From NCBI GenBank assembly GCA_937893605.1, contig CALBGG010000024.1, forward strand, positions 1 through 31,972: 31,972 bases of DNA, given 5' to 3'. Positions 6,492 to 17,000 of this stretch are shown piece by piece. A program made the translations under genes and the position numbers. The DNA comes from an uncultured Clostridia bacterium (lineage in GTDB: Bacteria > Bacillota > Clostridia > Oscillospirales > Oscillospiraceae). The notes below the pieces were generated by a model. It did no database searches, had not been told where the DNA came from, and was given only the letters and a program-made list of their open reading frames with translations. Every line of letters begins with the position of its first letter. Within the stretch, counting starts at the first letter, position 1.

Positions 6492-7202
6492 TTACTTCTC
6501 CAACATCTTTTCTGTCATTCTTTTGCAATAAATCACCGTCCTGAGCATATCCTCGGTGATATCTATCACGCCGTCGCCCTTACCCTGAATAACGCCGTCC
6601 TGCATCAGCTGCTTGACAACATCGCGGTAATAGCCCTCCGGCACATCGTTTATCGTTTTCCACCTGACCATTTCTTCATCCTTCGTTTCTGCTGAATATT
6701 TCGGTCTGCCGAAGCCGTAGACCGTGCTGTTTAGTGTGTGCGTGACGCGCTTGACGGCGTTACCGGCGTTGCCCTCGATGGTAACGAAGGTGTTGCCGCT
6801 TACGCTTTCGACAATGCCCGTGTGGCATGGCAGACCGTCGCGCATATCCTTCTGAAAATACTGGTCGCCGACCTGCGGCTTGGTGAACAGCCGCGCTTGT
6901 CCGGCGTAATACTTCGCCCACGATACGCAGCTTGCGCCGTATGGTCCCGTAAGGCACAGCACATCCTTTGCCTCGCTTCCGGCTATGCGCCAAAAGCACC
7001 ACGCCACAAAGCTTGTGCACCATTCATAGCCGTTCTTCGGCGTGTTCCAGAATCCAGCCTTGTCAAGCTCGGCCTGGAACATCGTGAAGTTGCCGCTTCC
7101 AGCGTTGTCCGTGAAGCTGTATAAATCCTTGCTCGATGCTTTTTCCCTGTAGCCTATGTACTTTGCCGCAAGCGTGAGCACCTGCTTTGGGGTAATGTTC
7201 AT
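6492..7202 (-). CDS. Endolysin, CHAP-type peptidase/amidase with C-terminal wall-binding region
   Basis: A 236-residue lytic enzyme. Residues about 8-160 resemble a CHAP/NlpC-P60-like domain with the expected Cys at 62 (EWCTSFVAW), His at 127 (PCHTGIVESV) and a Glu/Asn pair at 143-145 (IEGNAG). After a linker, the last 60 residues (W, DVPEGYYRDVVKQLMQDGVI, GKGDGVIDITEDM) resemble repeats seen at the C-terminus of clostridial phage lysins, probably for wall binding. The start at 7202 fits the family N-terminus (MNITPKQVL). AAGGA lies 13 bases upstream, a longer spacing than usual. There is no signal peptide, so export would depend on the neighbouring holin. Confidence 0.9.
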   Translation of the reverse strand: MNITPKQVLTLAAKYIGYREKASSKDLYSFTDNAGSGNFTMFQAELDKAGFWNTPKNGYEWCTSFVAWCFWRIAGSEAKDVLCLTGPYGASCVSWAKYYAGQARLFTKPQVGDQYFQKDMRDGLPCHTGIVESVSGNTFVTIEGNAGNAVKRVTHTLNSTVYGFGRPKYSAETKDEEMVRWKTINDVPEGYYRDVVKQLMQDGVIQGKGDGVIDITEDMLRTVIYCKRMTEKMLEK

Positions 7203-7224
7203 GGTTAAATCACCGTCCTTCATC

Positions 7225-7422
7225 TCAGTGGGCATTTTTTATTTTACCCATCTCGCGCCCTACGAGATGATCTTCAATTAGTGGCGGTTGTAAATCTTCA
7301 AGGATAGCTGTTCTTTTTTCAGGCTTGTGCTGTCTATCTAAACTGAGCCGCCGCAGTTTTCTTTTTGCAAGCCGCCTATTTATAAGCCCCCGAACGGCAA
7401 GGGGCACTATTGCAAACGGCAT
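7225..7422 (-). CDS. Possible small basic protein, 65 aa
   Basis: This frame fills a 236-base gap between the end of the gene at 7439 and the endolysin start, in an operon where genes otherwise almost touch. The product has a short hydrophobic start and a strongly basic middle (RRLAKRKLRRLSLDR). No good ribosome binding site precedes the ATG, and I recognise no family. It is listed because the gap would otherwise be unusually long; it may instead be an untranslated leader of the endolysin. Confidence 0.4.
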   Translation of the reverse strand: MPFAIVPLAVRGLINRRLAKRKLRRLSLDRQHKPEKRTAILEDLQPPLIEDHLVGREMGKIKNAH

Positions 7423-7438
7423 TAATGCCGGTCACAAG

Positions 7439-7879
7439 CTACGCATCCTCCCACGCACTGGGCAGGGCGCTTGCGTCGTGCACGACGTTATCCTGCTTGC
7501 ACTTATGCACAGTGCCGTTTTCGTCCTTGTAGCACTCGCCGGTCATGTACATGCCGCTCGTGCCGTAGGGGTCTACCCATGCTTTGGCCTTTGCGGGGTC
7601 TTTAGTGTGGCACAGCCCCCACAGGGCGCGTAATGTACTCGGTCTGCCCTGATAATTCGCGGCGTTGTGCGGCGTGATAAGCGTCCACACCTGCCCTTCG
7701 TCCGCTACGGGCGTACCGGCAGGGCATGCACTGTAATCCTTCTGCGCGTCGAAGTCGGGCACTTTGCTTTCTTCGGCGATTATCGCCGTGCCGTCCATCG
7801 TGCTTGCCCGTCCGCGCAAACTGAGCGCATCGTCCGCGCCCTTTTCCTTCATCTTGGTCATGGCCTCTGTTTTTGTCAT
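7439..7879 (-). CDS. Tail-associated protein, possible carbohydrate-binding domain, 146 aa
   Basis: After a helical start (TEAMTKMKEKGADDALSL) the protein has a compact aromatic region with motifs WTLITPHNAANYQG, LRALWGLCHT, WVDPYGTSGMY and three later cysteines. The run of Trp/Tyr with Asn and His recalls carbohydrate-binding modules of the CBM5/12 kind, but I am not certain of the family. It sits between tail-fibre genes and the lysis cassette, the usual place for proteins that touch the cell surface. Its ATG overlaps the preceding stop (ATGA), and GGAAGGAG lies upstream. Confidence 0.65.
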   Translation of the reverse strand: MTKTEAMTKMKEKGADDALSLRGRASTMDGTAIIAEESKVPDFDAQKDYSACPAGTPVADEGQVWTLITPHNAANYQGRPSTLRALWGLCHTKDPAKAKAWVDPYGTSGMYMTGECYKDENGTVHKCKQDNVVHDASALPSAWEDA

Positions 7880-8274
7880 ATGCTGTTTACTCCTTCCCTG
7901 TAGGCGTTGTCAAGGTCTGCCGCGCTTATGGCGTTTGCCGTCACGGTCTCTATCTCCGTCGGCTTGCCCATTTTGATGGTAACAGTGCCGTCGCGGTTAT
8001 CGCGGATAACGCCGGACATGCTGTATTCGCTGTTGTCGTATTCGTTTTCTTCAACCATCGTGCCGGTCTGCTCGCCTGTGTCGGGGTCATAAACGGGCAC
8101 GGTGTCTTTCTGAACGATAGCCCACGTGGTGTTATCCGGCAGCAGTGCGAGCACCTCCGCGTAGGTCATACTGAGCGTGATGCTCTTGGTGTCGCGCCTG
8201 TCCCATTCGTAGTCGGCTATTCTGCCGTCTATCGTCGCGGGATATAGTGTGTTGTTTACTTTGATGTAGGTCAT
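7876..8274 (-). CDS. Conserved phage tail-region protein, 132 aa
   Basis: GGAGGT five bases before the ATG gives a firm start. The N-terminal part (MTYIKVNNTLYPATIDGRIA onward, with YEWDRRDTKSITLSM) looks like a small beta domain. The C-terminus is helical (AISAADLDNAYREGV). Proteins with this start are common after tail fibres in Firmicute phages and have no assigned function. It is translationally coupled to the next gene by ATGA and preceded by the long tail protein gene with an 11-base gap. Confidence 0.7.
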   Translation of the reverse strand: MTYIKVNNTLYPATIDGRIADYEWDRRDTKSITLSMTYAEVLALLPDNTTWAIVQKDTVPVYDPDTGEQTGTMVEENEYDNSEYSMSGVIRDNRDGTVTIKMGKPTEIETVTANAISAADLDNAYREGVNSI

Positions 8275-8285
8275 TGTGTACCTCC

Positions 8286-9590
8286 TTATGTGGGTATGAT
8301 GTTGTAATCGCTGTCAATGCTTGTGTCATCTTGTGGCAGAAGTAACAAAGTACGCAAGACGTAAAAATTTTCTGTTTTTGCGCTCACTTTGTTTCCTTTA
8401 CTGTCTAATGCATAAGCCATTCCGATGTTATCTATGGAAAAATAGTGACCACCTAACCACCAAGATTTGGCTACACCATCCAAAAAAACTATTTTACTTC
8501 CTCCATTAGCGAAATAGTCCATCATAGAATGTTCAATAGCTGTTTGTTCACTTACTACATTTTCCTTATGTGGGATAGTTATCTTTCTTGATGCTACGGA
8601 GTTACTTGCTGTATAGCAGCTTATAGGCTTAAGGAGCCTTTGAATTTCAGCGTCGAGCTTAGGTAAAAAACCATCTTGCATATTATTCTGATCAAAATAC
8701 GTGCCAAGCGAACCGGACTTTTCCATCACCCATGTACCAGAGCAAATATTAGTCGGCTTATCGACCGTTAAAAGCAAATCACCCTGATGGACAACGATAA
8801 ATTCAGTTCTTACTCCCCCGACATTCATAAACACACTCGTTCCAACAGCCAGTTCACCGACAGGCGTATCAAACTTGATATCATAGCCCGTGCCGCCTAT
8901 AAGCGTCCGGCCTTTTTTAATGTCGTAGCCCGTTCCCGCTATCAGCACTCGGCCGCTTTTTGTCTCGTAGCCCGTACCATTTATCAGCACCTTGTGCTTT
9001 TTGCCGGTGCTGAATGTGCCCGTTCCGGCGTTGGCGTAGAACACGGAATTTACGTTATCCCACAGGCCGATAGCGCCGCTTGCGTTCTTGCAGGGGATGA
9101 AGTCACGCACAAGCGTTCCGTTGTCGTATACCTGCGCGCTGTAAAGCTTCATCTTTGCGAAGTTGGCGATATTCGTTAATGTTCCGGCGGTGCTTCCGGG
9201 CACAGCCGTTGCCATAAGAAGCAGCGCCATCGGGGAGGAATTTGTTGACGCAGTAAGCGATAATGAATAGTCTGTACCTATGGTCACATTGTTTTTGTTG
9301 CTGTCAATAGTTATGCGCTTGCCAGCTCCGTACGCTCCGCTTGTGGTTTTGCTTGTGCCGTAGAAGTCTTTTCTGTAATTACCGCTAATAAGAAACAGCG
9401 TATTTGATGTAGCATCGGTTGCGCTCGTGGCAGTTCTCGCACAGAAAAAGCCGAACGTATTGTCAACGCTTGTCGGTTCGCAGTCCATCACAATGCGGCT
9501 GTTTCCGTTCGGCTTAAACCCTGTGTTGATATACTGTGTGCCGCTGGACTGAATATAATCAAGCCTTGTATATCCGCTTGGTAATGCCAT
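8286..9590 (-). CDS. Tail/receptor-binding protein: lectin-like N-terminus, tandem repeats, AT-rich C-terminal module
   Basis: A 434-residue protein. Residues 1-195 resemble a concanavalin/LamG-type lectin domain (LPSGYTRLDYIQSSGTQYIN), used for glycan or surface binding. Residues about 200-240 hold three tandem 14-residue repeats of the form GTGYDIKKGRTLI. The C-terminal 190 residues form a separate domain with SLGTYFDQN, RKITIPHKEN and SWWLGGHYFSID, resembling DUF6273-type surface-binding domains, though I recall that family only roughly. The DNA for this last part (about 8290-8780) is visibly more AT-rich than the flanks, suggesting a swapped module. Start supported by GGAGG seven bases upstream. 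Likely role: host recognition. Confidence 0.8.
   Translation of the reverse strand: MALPSGYTRLDYIQSSGTQYINTGFKPNGNSRIVMDCEPTSVDNTFGFFCARTATSATDATSNTLFLISGNYRKDFYGTSKTTSGAYGAGKRITIDSNKNNVTIGTDYSLSLTASTNSSPMALLLMATAVPGSTAGTLTNIANFAKMKLYSAQVYDNGTLVRDFIPCKNASGAIGLWDNVNSVFYANAGTGTFSTGKKHKVLINGTGYETKSGRVLIAGTGYDIKKGRTLIGGTGYDIKFDTPVGELAVGTSVFMNVGGVRTEFIVVHQGDLLLTVDKPTNICSGTWVMEKSGSLGTYFDQNNMQDGFLPKLDAEIQRLLKPISCYTASNSVASRKITIPHKENVVSEQTAIEHSMMDYFANGGSKIVFLDGVAKSWWLGGHYFSIDNIGMAYALDSKGNKVSAKTENFYVLRTLLLLPQDDTSIDSDYNIIPT
8872..8998 (-). repeat. Three tandem 42-bp repeats in the tail protein gene
   Basis: Three consecutive 42-base units encode 14-residue repeats with the core GTGY(E/D)IKxGRxLI. They sit exactly between the lectin-like domain and the AT-rich C-terminal module and could act as a flexible linker or a site for homologous exchange of the tip domain. 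Confidence 0.7.
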
Positions 9591-9602
9591 ATCCGCGCCT
9601 CC

Positions 9603-10964
9603 TTAGCCGTACACCCAGCATATCTGCCCGTTTACAGTCGGCGTTGACTCCGCGCTTGCAAAATACTGATTGCGCAGCGCAGGCGTTCCGACCGCGATAC
9701 CGTCGGTTGCATACTTCGCCTTGTTGACGGTCTGGTTTGCGATATTCGATGTGGTGATAGCTGTGGATTTGTCCTGTTTCAAATCAAGCGCCGATTTTAC
9801 GCCGCCGGATTTGACGAGGTTTGAGCTGTTTGTTGTCGGCGTATCGTCAAGCACGAGACTGTTTTGAACATCATCAAGTGCAGCCTTTATGCCGTCCGAC
9901 GTTACCGGGTTTGTGCTGCCCTCCGTGGGCGCTGTGTCGAATGTCAAGGCGTTCTGCTTGCCGTTCCATTTCGCTCTCTCGGCGGAGGTGATATGTATGG
10001 TGGTGTTTTGCGCGTGGGTGTTCAAATTGTCCTGAACGGTCTCAGCCGCGCCCTGTGCGTCCGCTCCGACCATGTCGGCGGTGTAATCGCCCTTTTGCGG
10101 TGCAACAGCGCCGCCGCGTCCGTTGAAGCTCGTAACGCCGCCTCCCGCCGCACCCTGCGCCGCCATTGCCCAATACTTGGCGTTGTTCGTGTCCTCGCCC
10201 TCGCGCACTCCCGTGCCGCCGACAGCCCAGCTTTCGGAGAGCTTGCCGTTTGCCGCCGCCGATGCCGCCGCCGTTTTTGCTCCGGCCTCGTATTCTGCCG
10301 CCGCGTCCTCGGATAAAGCCGCCGCCGATGCGCTGCTTGCCGCCGACGCTGCCGAACCCGCCGCCGATGCTGCCGCGCTTTCTGCCGCTGACTGTGCGCT
10401 CTCGGCTTTGCCCTGGGCAGTCTCGGCCTTGCTCTGCGCCGCTTCCGCTTTGCCCTGTGCCGTCTCGGCCTCGGCCTGTGCCGCTTCCGCTGCCTCCTGC
10501 GCGTCCTCAGCCTTGCCCTGCGCCGTTTCTGCCGCGTCCTGTGCATTCTTTGCCGCCGTGGCCGACTGCGCCGCGGCAGACTGCACCTGCGCCCATATGG
10601 GCAGTGTGCCGGTCGATACGTCCTCGTAGCCCTCATAGCCCTTGCGTATCTTGCCGACCGTCGCCCACACCGTGGGTATCGCTACGACGTTGGCGTTGTC
10701 CGCGCCGTACACGCCGACCATGAGTATCTCGTCGCTTTTTTCAAGGCACTCCTGCGGGATGGAGCAAACGTTGTTTTCCCAATACGAGTCGAGCACGACC
10801 TTTGTCACGTCGCCAGCCGTAAATATCGCGGTCTTTGAAATGCTCGATGTCCAGTCATCGGAAAACTCGAATTTGATTTTCGCGTTTATCATGCCGCTGG
10901 TGAGCGTCTCGTTCTCCGTGACCGTCGCCAGCGCCTTTCCGATCATTATAGTTGTCAAAGGCAT
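9603..10964 (-). CDS. Baseplate/tail fibre protein with BppU-like N-terminus and perfect heptad coiled coil
   Basis: A 453-residue protein. Residues 1-110 resemble N-terminal domains of baseplate upper proteins (BppU-like): AKIKFEFSDDW, TAIFTAG, WENNVCSIP and VGVYGADN. Residues 145-200 are eight exact seven-residue units of the AETAQGK/AEAAQSK kind, a trimeric coiled coil. Later parts (WAVGGTG, AKYWAMAAQ, FNGRGGAV, HITSAERAKWNGKQ) are familiar fibre motifs. AAGGAGG lies only two bases before the ATG, closer than ideal. It is the first gene after a hairpin/promoter box and probably starts the tail-fibre and lysis transcript. Likely links the tail to the receptor-binding protein encoded next. 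Confidence 0.85.
   Translation of the reverse strand: MPLTTIMIGKALATVTENETLTSGMINAKIKFEFSDDWTSSISKTAIFTAGDVTKVVLDSYWENNVCSIPQECLEKSDEILMVGVYGADNANVVAIPTVWATVGKIRKGYEGYEDVSTGTLPIWAQVQSAAAQSATAAKNAQDAAETAQGKAEDAQEAAEAAQAEAETAQGKAEAAQSKAETAQGKAESAQSAAESAAASAAGSAASAASSASAAALSEDAAAEYEAGAKTAAASAAANGKLSESWAVGGTGVREGEDTNNAKYWAMAAQGAAGGGVTSFNGRGGAVAPQKGDYTADMVGADAQGAAETVQDNLNTHAQNTTIHITSAERAKWNGKQNALTFDTAPTEGSTNPVTSDGIKAALDDVQNSLVLDDTPTTNSSNLVKSGGVKSALDLKQDKSTAITTSNIANQTVNKAKYATDGIAVGTPALRNQYFASAESTPTVNGQICWVYG
10365..10532 (-). repeat. Eight 21-bp heptad repeats
   Basis: Eight consecutive 21-base units coding for AExAQxx heptads (residues 145-200 of the fibre protein). The strict seven-residue period marks a coiled coil and also produces long antisense open frames that are not genes. 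Confidence 0.75.
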
Positions 10965-10985
10965 TGCCTCCTTTTTCGCTTATGT

Positions 10986-11030
10986 CTTTAGCATAATAAA
11001 AAAGGGCGGAGTATGTCACCCCACCCTTGC
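10986..11030 (-). promoter_or_regulatory. Repeated hairpin/promoter-like box, copy 1
   Basis: On the minus strand AAGGGTGG pairs with CCGCCCTT (one G-T), followed by TTTT and ATTATG, a good terminator for the polyvalent protein gene that stops nine bases before it. GTGACA (11019-11014) and TATTAT (10998-10993), spaced by 15 bases, lie inside and could also act as a promoter for the fibre gene. The core AAGGGTGGGGTGACAT recurs at 25704-25746 and 29919-29960. Confidence 0.7.
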
Positions 11031-11038
11031 CATGTTAT

Positions 11039-14000
11039 TTAGTTTTCTTCGTCGGGTTTGTAATATTCCTGCGCGTGGTCGATGATAGCCTGCATCGGGT
11101 TTCCGCTCTTGTATGCTGCCATCTCCCATTTTGCAAGGGAATAGTCGCTATTGACCTCGTACCTTGCAATGTGGTCTGCGTAGGAATAAACATATTTGAG
11201 CATGTACGCCTTTTCGGGGTCTGACGCGCCGGAATACGCCGCGCTGTTTATAACGCCCTGCGCAAGCTCGTATGAGGTCTGCCCCTTGGCGGTGGCGTAC
11301 TTCACATACTCATCTGCCGTCAGGTACTCGCCGTTTATCTTGGTGTCCGTCTCTGCACGGCTGGGATATACGCCGGTCTCGCCGAGATCGTAAAGCCGCT
11401 CAAGCTCGCCGTCTATCTCTGTCGGGCGCTCCTGCTTGACGTATGCGGGATTGACGAAGTTGTTGAGCATTCTCTCAAAGAGATTGCCGGTCTCCTCTGT
11501 GCGCCCCCATGCGTCAATGTACGGTATCTGACTGAAATCATAAAACGGTATCTTGTTTGCGATCTTGCCCCACATGTACTGTAGCTCAGACCCCATAGCG
11601 CTGTTGCGGTCAATGTACGTTGTCTCGCGCTGGGTTTCCTCAAATGTGCGCTCCGCCTGCCCAAACAACGTCGGGAAATACTGTGATATATAGTTTGATG
11701 CCATGCTCGACACGATTTTGAAAGTACCTTCACCCTGCTGTATGTATGCAAGATTATCGAAAAGGTCGTTGACGCTTTGCAGCATGGACATTTCAAACAT
11801 CGGTGTGCTAAGGCTCATGATCGAGCTTATAAGATTTTGCACAAAGCTGTTGTCCTCGTTTTTGCTGCTCAGGGAATTAAAAAACTCAACGCCGACAAAC
11901 AGCGGCATGCTTTCCGGCGCGAGCCAGTCAAGCGTGATGCTCAAACCGCCTATGCTCAAGGCATAATTCTGCTTGCCGCTCAGATCGTCAAAATAGTTTT
12001 GCTTATCGTCGTCGCCCTCGCCGCCGCTCAGTACACCCCACGAGGCCAAAAGCACACCCAGCCCCATAAGCGCCGTGCCTGTAAGCCCTGCCGAAACATC
12101 GTCTATAAACTGCGCGGGGCTCATGCCGTTCTCAATGTCGCCGTTCACATATGCCTTGACTTTCTTGGTGTCCAGCGCAAGCGACTTTATAAGTCCGACC
12201 GGCGAGTATTCAACGGCGCGGGCTAAGATGTTCGCCGGGGTTTTCTTAAACGGCAAAACGCCCTCAATGAGCACAGAGGCGATTTTGTTATCCACCTTGC
12301 CGAGCCTGCTGACCTGTGCGGAAAACCAGTTGGTGTCGCGGTAAGTGGCTTTCTGCGCTTCCTTGATGGCAATGGTCTGCGCCTTGATTATCGTCTCCTC
12401 CGGCACTTTGCCGGTGTTTAGCTGTTCGGCGCTTATGCCGTTTGCCTTGTACCACTTGGCAAGCGCGTTTGCATACGCGGGCTTGCAGAACCATGCGTCC
12501 TCCGCGTCGAGCGCTGCCAAGTTGCCTTTGCGTGCCGCTTCGAGTATCTTGGTCTTGTATATTGTCCTGCTCTTGTCGATACCCTGAAATGTGTCGACAT
12601 ACTTGCCGCCCGAAAGTATGACCTCCTGCACGGCCTCAAAGTCCGACATTGCGTATTTGATAAGCGCTGCATCCGCCGCGTTGCTTGGATTGAGTATAGC
12701 CTTGCTGCGCTCTATGCCGCCGTTTATTTTCGCGTTGGCTATGTTCTCAAGGCCGTATGCTATCGTGTTCTTGACAGCTCTGACAGGCACGAAAAATGCG
12801 TTGCCTACTATGTTGCGGACATGCGTTCTCGGATTGCCCAGCATTGCGAGATAGCGGAAGTTGTTGAGCTTTTCGTACCATGTCGCGTCTATCTGCTGTG
12901 CTACGCTCTGCTCGATGTTCGCCCACGCGGTTTTTATGCCGTCCTCGTCACCCTGCCTGAGTGCCTTGGCGTACTCGTCGTAAAGTATCTTATCAACATG
13001 GATATCCGCTTTGTTGTCCTTGTATCGCTCGTTGAGGTCTTCCTCGATGTTCTCGACAGACTTTGCCGCGAGGTATAGCTTGCACTCGGGCGAGAGCTTG
13101 TTGAGAATGCGCATTGCCTGCAAGGACTGCGCCGTGTTCGTGGAGTTCTTGACCATGAGCGAGGCAATGTCCATTGCCGTTGCGTAATCTCCGCTGTTGA
13201 CGGCGTTGTTGTAAAGGGCAATGCCCATAACGGTGTTGTCCTTAGAAACTCTGCCGCTGTTTATCTCTGCCTTATAGTCCGCAAGCGCCTGATCCCAACC
13301 GTTGATTTCTATAGTGCGGTTAGCCTTTTTGAGCGCCGCCTCGTCGGAGTACGCGATATGCGAGAATTTACCCAATGCCGCGTCCTCTCTCAGCGCGTCG
13401 GAGAACTCAGCCGGTGTCATGCCGCTGTTGGCTATTGTCGAAACATGCTTGCTTGTGAGCTTGCCGTTTAGGTCTTTCTTGGGTATCTCCTGCGGCGCTC
13501 TCTGCTGCTGTTCGGCAAGGTTTGCCTCCTGCTCCTTGCTTATCGGGTGCAGTGCGCTGTCGCCCTTGCCCTGAGCCTCTGTTACCCAGCGCTCGCCTAC
13601 AGTCTCCTCGCCCGTGAAGTTTGCGGAAGCCGCGCCCATGCCCTCCGGCAGGTCAGACCGCATCTGTATAAATTCCTGATACAGTTCATTTTCCGTTATC
13701 AGGCCATCCGCGATAGCAAGGCTATTTTCCTCAAGGTAGTTTTCCCATGCCGTGTTGCCGCCCGATATGTTCTCTTTTGCGCGGATGTATTCGGCGTTGC
13801 CGCTTGCGCCCTTGTAGCCGTTGGTAAGAAGATCGTCCAAAAACAGCTCCATGCGCTTTGCCAAAGCGTAATTCTCACTGCCGTGGTCGTTTGCAATGTC
13901 CTCAAGCGCTTGAAGCCCGTCGTTAAACGAGCTGCCGCCCAATGCCCGCTTGAAGTCGTCGGTAAACTTGGTTTTGACATAGCCGTTTTTCGTGCGGTAC

Positions 14001-17000
14001 ATGGTCGCTGTGCCGATATCGTCGAGCACGGTTTGAGCCATGTCCTCGTAATATTTGTGCAGCTCCGGGTGCTCCATCTGAAACGGCTTCACGCCTCGAT
14101 CTCCCACGCTTGAAAAGCTGCGGTTGTCGATATGCCCGGCATCCTTTGCCGTTCTCGCACTGACCCTCTCGAGCACGTTTTGCAGTGCCTTTGTGCTGCC
14201 GTAACCGTTAAGCTTGCGGTGCTCTCGCGCATACTGCTTGCTCAGCAGCGTAAAGCGGTTTTTCGCCTTGGTCGTGGTGTCGTAGTCCGCACCGTTGTTC
14301 TCGGCCTCTGTGAGCGTCTGCTGCGCCGCACTGAGCTTTTCGCGTATGTCCTCGACCTTACTGTACTGCTTCTGATAGTCGCGTATAAGGCCGCGCTCGT
14401 TCTCGTTTGCGGCATCCTCTGCCGTAGCCTGCGCAAGCTTCCGCTCATTCTGCCGTCTCAGCTCGTTAAGCCTCTCCGGCTCGCGGGAAAATTTCTTTGA
14501 TGCTTCCGCTTGCTTGGTAACAACTGCGCTGACAGCACCAAACTTATTTGTGCCCACAACCGTGTAGCCCTCCCCGAGTGCGTCGGACAGATATGCAACA
14601 AGCTCTTTTTTTGTGAAGCCCTTCTGATAGCTGCCGGTGTTGCTGATATAGTATTCCATATTGGCTTCATCAATCGGCACTTTGCTTGACGCATTGCGAA
14701 CATCTGTACCACGAACATTAATGAACATTCTGCCGCCGTCGTTAAGCATTTGCCCCATTTTTACGACAAGCGCATCTCGCTGATCCTGCGGCAAAACATT
14801 CAAAACGGCATTGCTGATTATCACATCGTATTTTTTGTGCAGTTTGCTGTAATCGGTGTACTTCGGTTTGTAGGAATTGTCAGGGAACGGCTCTATATCC
14901 TCGACATTAAAACCATATTCCTCAATACCGGCTCTTGTGCCATATCCCAAGCCGCTCGAAGCATCAAGCACAGTGCCGTCAAAGCCCTCCGCTTTGAGCG
15001 CATCGTATATCTTGCGATAGCTTTTTACCGTGCCGCTGATCTGTGTCGGATTTCTGCTCTCGGAGCTTTCCGCATCGACCGCCCACAAATCAGGGCGCTT
15101 TGCACGCACTTCATCTGTTGTGCTGCCGCGCTCCCATTCGCCGTTTTTCGGCTGTATTGGTTTAACGGGTTCAAGAGAATACTTTTCTGCCCCGCCAGCA
15201 TTCTGCTTGACTTGTAAGGCATTACGGATTATATTAGTTATATAGAGGCGTTGTGCACCTCGGGTATCTTCCCCGTTTTTCGCGGATAGACCCGTAGTGA
15301 AAGGTGTGCGAGCCTCTTTTTCTGTTATAACATCGTGGATGTAAAAGCGCTGTGTGTTTTGGTCTCTTTGCACCATAACGCCAGTAAAATATGACTCATC
15401 TCCTATAGTAATTGGCGCAGCTATAGTTATTCTGTCATATGGTCTTCCTTCGTAATCAGGTTTGTAATCAATGACCTTTCCATTTTGGATGACATTAGGT
15501 ACAGCAGCGTAAGAAACTACCTTCAATTTTGTGAGACCGTGCCCGCGATTATCTCTAAAACTTGATTTAGTAAATTCCACTCTGCCGAGTTCAGGATTTA
15601 ACATTTCTTTTCCTGCGAAAAAAGCAGTTACTCGTTCCATGAGTGAAGTATCAGACTTTGCAAATTCGTTGCCTGTAAGTTTGGCTACGGGCTTCATTGT
15701 CAGCAGGGAAATAGCATTGTTATTCACTGTGCTTAGAGAAAAGTCTCTTCCCCACGAATACTTCACCCCGCCCTTTTTCGGCGGTGCTCTGCCCTTGCTG
15801 TTGTTTTTCTCGGCGGCGTATTTGCGCACGGTGTCCTGCGCTTTCTCGTAGCTTTCGCTGCTGAGGTCTGTGCCCTCAAAGATATTCATTCTGCCCAGCG
15901 CATCACAGCATATCTCTTCAAAAGCCTCCTCGGGGCTGAGAATGCCGCCGTATTCGCTGCTGTATATCTCGATAAGCTCGTTTAGCTCGTCTGCCGTGAA
16001 ATTGTCAAGCAGCATTTCCCGTGCCTCGTCTATGCTCAGATCGCCGTTTTCAAACGCGGCATGCCCCATCTCGTGGCGCATTATCTGCTCTGCGGTGTAG
16101 TCGGGGTGGTCTGCTCTAACCATGACGGTTTTGTTTGCGGTGTCAACAACGCCTCTGAACTCGCCGCCTGCATAGCGGATATTGCCGCCGACAAAATACC
16201 TGACCTTATAGCCGTAGCTCTCCGCGAGCTCACGGCCTTTTTTCATGTCCTCGGTGTCCTCTGCGGCATAATAAACGCCCTTCTGCTGCTTGCCCTTGTA
16301 GCTTACTTTTTCGCCAGCTTTGATTTGAACCTCGCCAGCGCCGCCTTGTTCTTGCTGACTTCTTCCTCCGACATTTTCTCCTGCGACTGCTTCCACTCCG
16401 CGTATCTGTCCTTCGGTATTCTGACCGTCAATCCGCTCCGCGACGTTGTGTATACGTACTCCATTTTCGTTTACCTCCTGTGTGTTGTTGATATCGACCG
16501 GCGCTGCCGTCTGCGTAGGTGCTGCCGTATCGGTGTTCACATCGGTGCTCACGCTTGCCGCATTCACGCTATCCGCGCCCATCTGATACGCAATGTTCGC
16601 CTGTGCCGTGTTGAGCACGGGCACTTTGCTGAGTGCGGCCTTGTCCGTGCCCTGCTGCCCCATCTGATAAACCGCATTGAACGCCGTTTCAAACGCCTGC
16701 GGCGCAGTCGGATTGAGATTGTATGTGCGCTCGACCACTTCCGGCGCAACGTCGTACTGCCGTGCCATGCTGTTTACAAACACGGGATTGCTCGCCGTGC
16801 TGGTGTTAAGGACATTCTGCGCCCGCTCCACACTGATACCGTTGCTGCTCTCCGGCGTGAAACTCTGTGCACTCGCTCTGTCTGCATACCACTCGTTGCT
16901 TGTCACGCCCTCTGTGTCGAGCATTTCGTTAACGACGCGCTGTGAATAGGGGTTTGCATCAAAGGCTTTCTGCTCCGCTCTATTGAGCGTTTCGCCGTTT

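Noticed and set aside
10123..10723. Plus-strand Ala- and Pro-rich open frames
   Set aside because: They are mirror products of the 21-base heptad repeats in the fibre gene and show no ribosome site.
16061..16945. Plus-strand open frame of 294 codons inside the polyvalent gene
   Set aside because: It is antisense to a continuous coding frame with recognisable motifs on the other strand; its composition shows no coherent domain.
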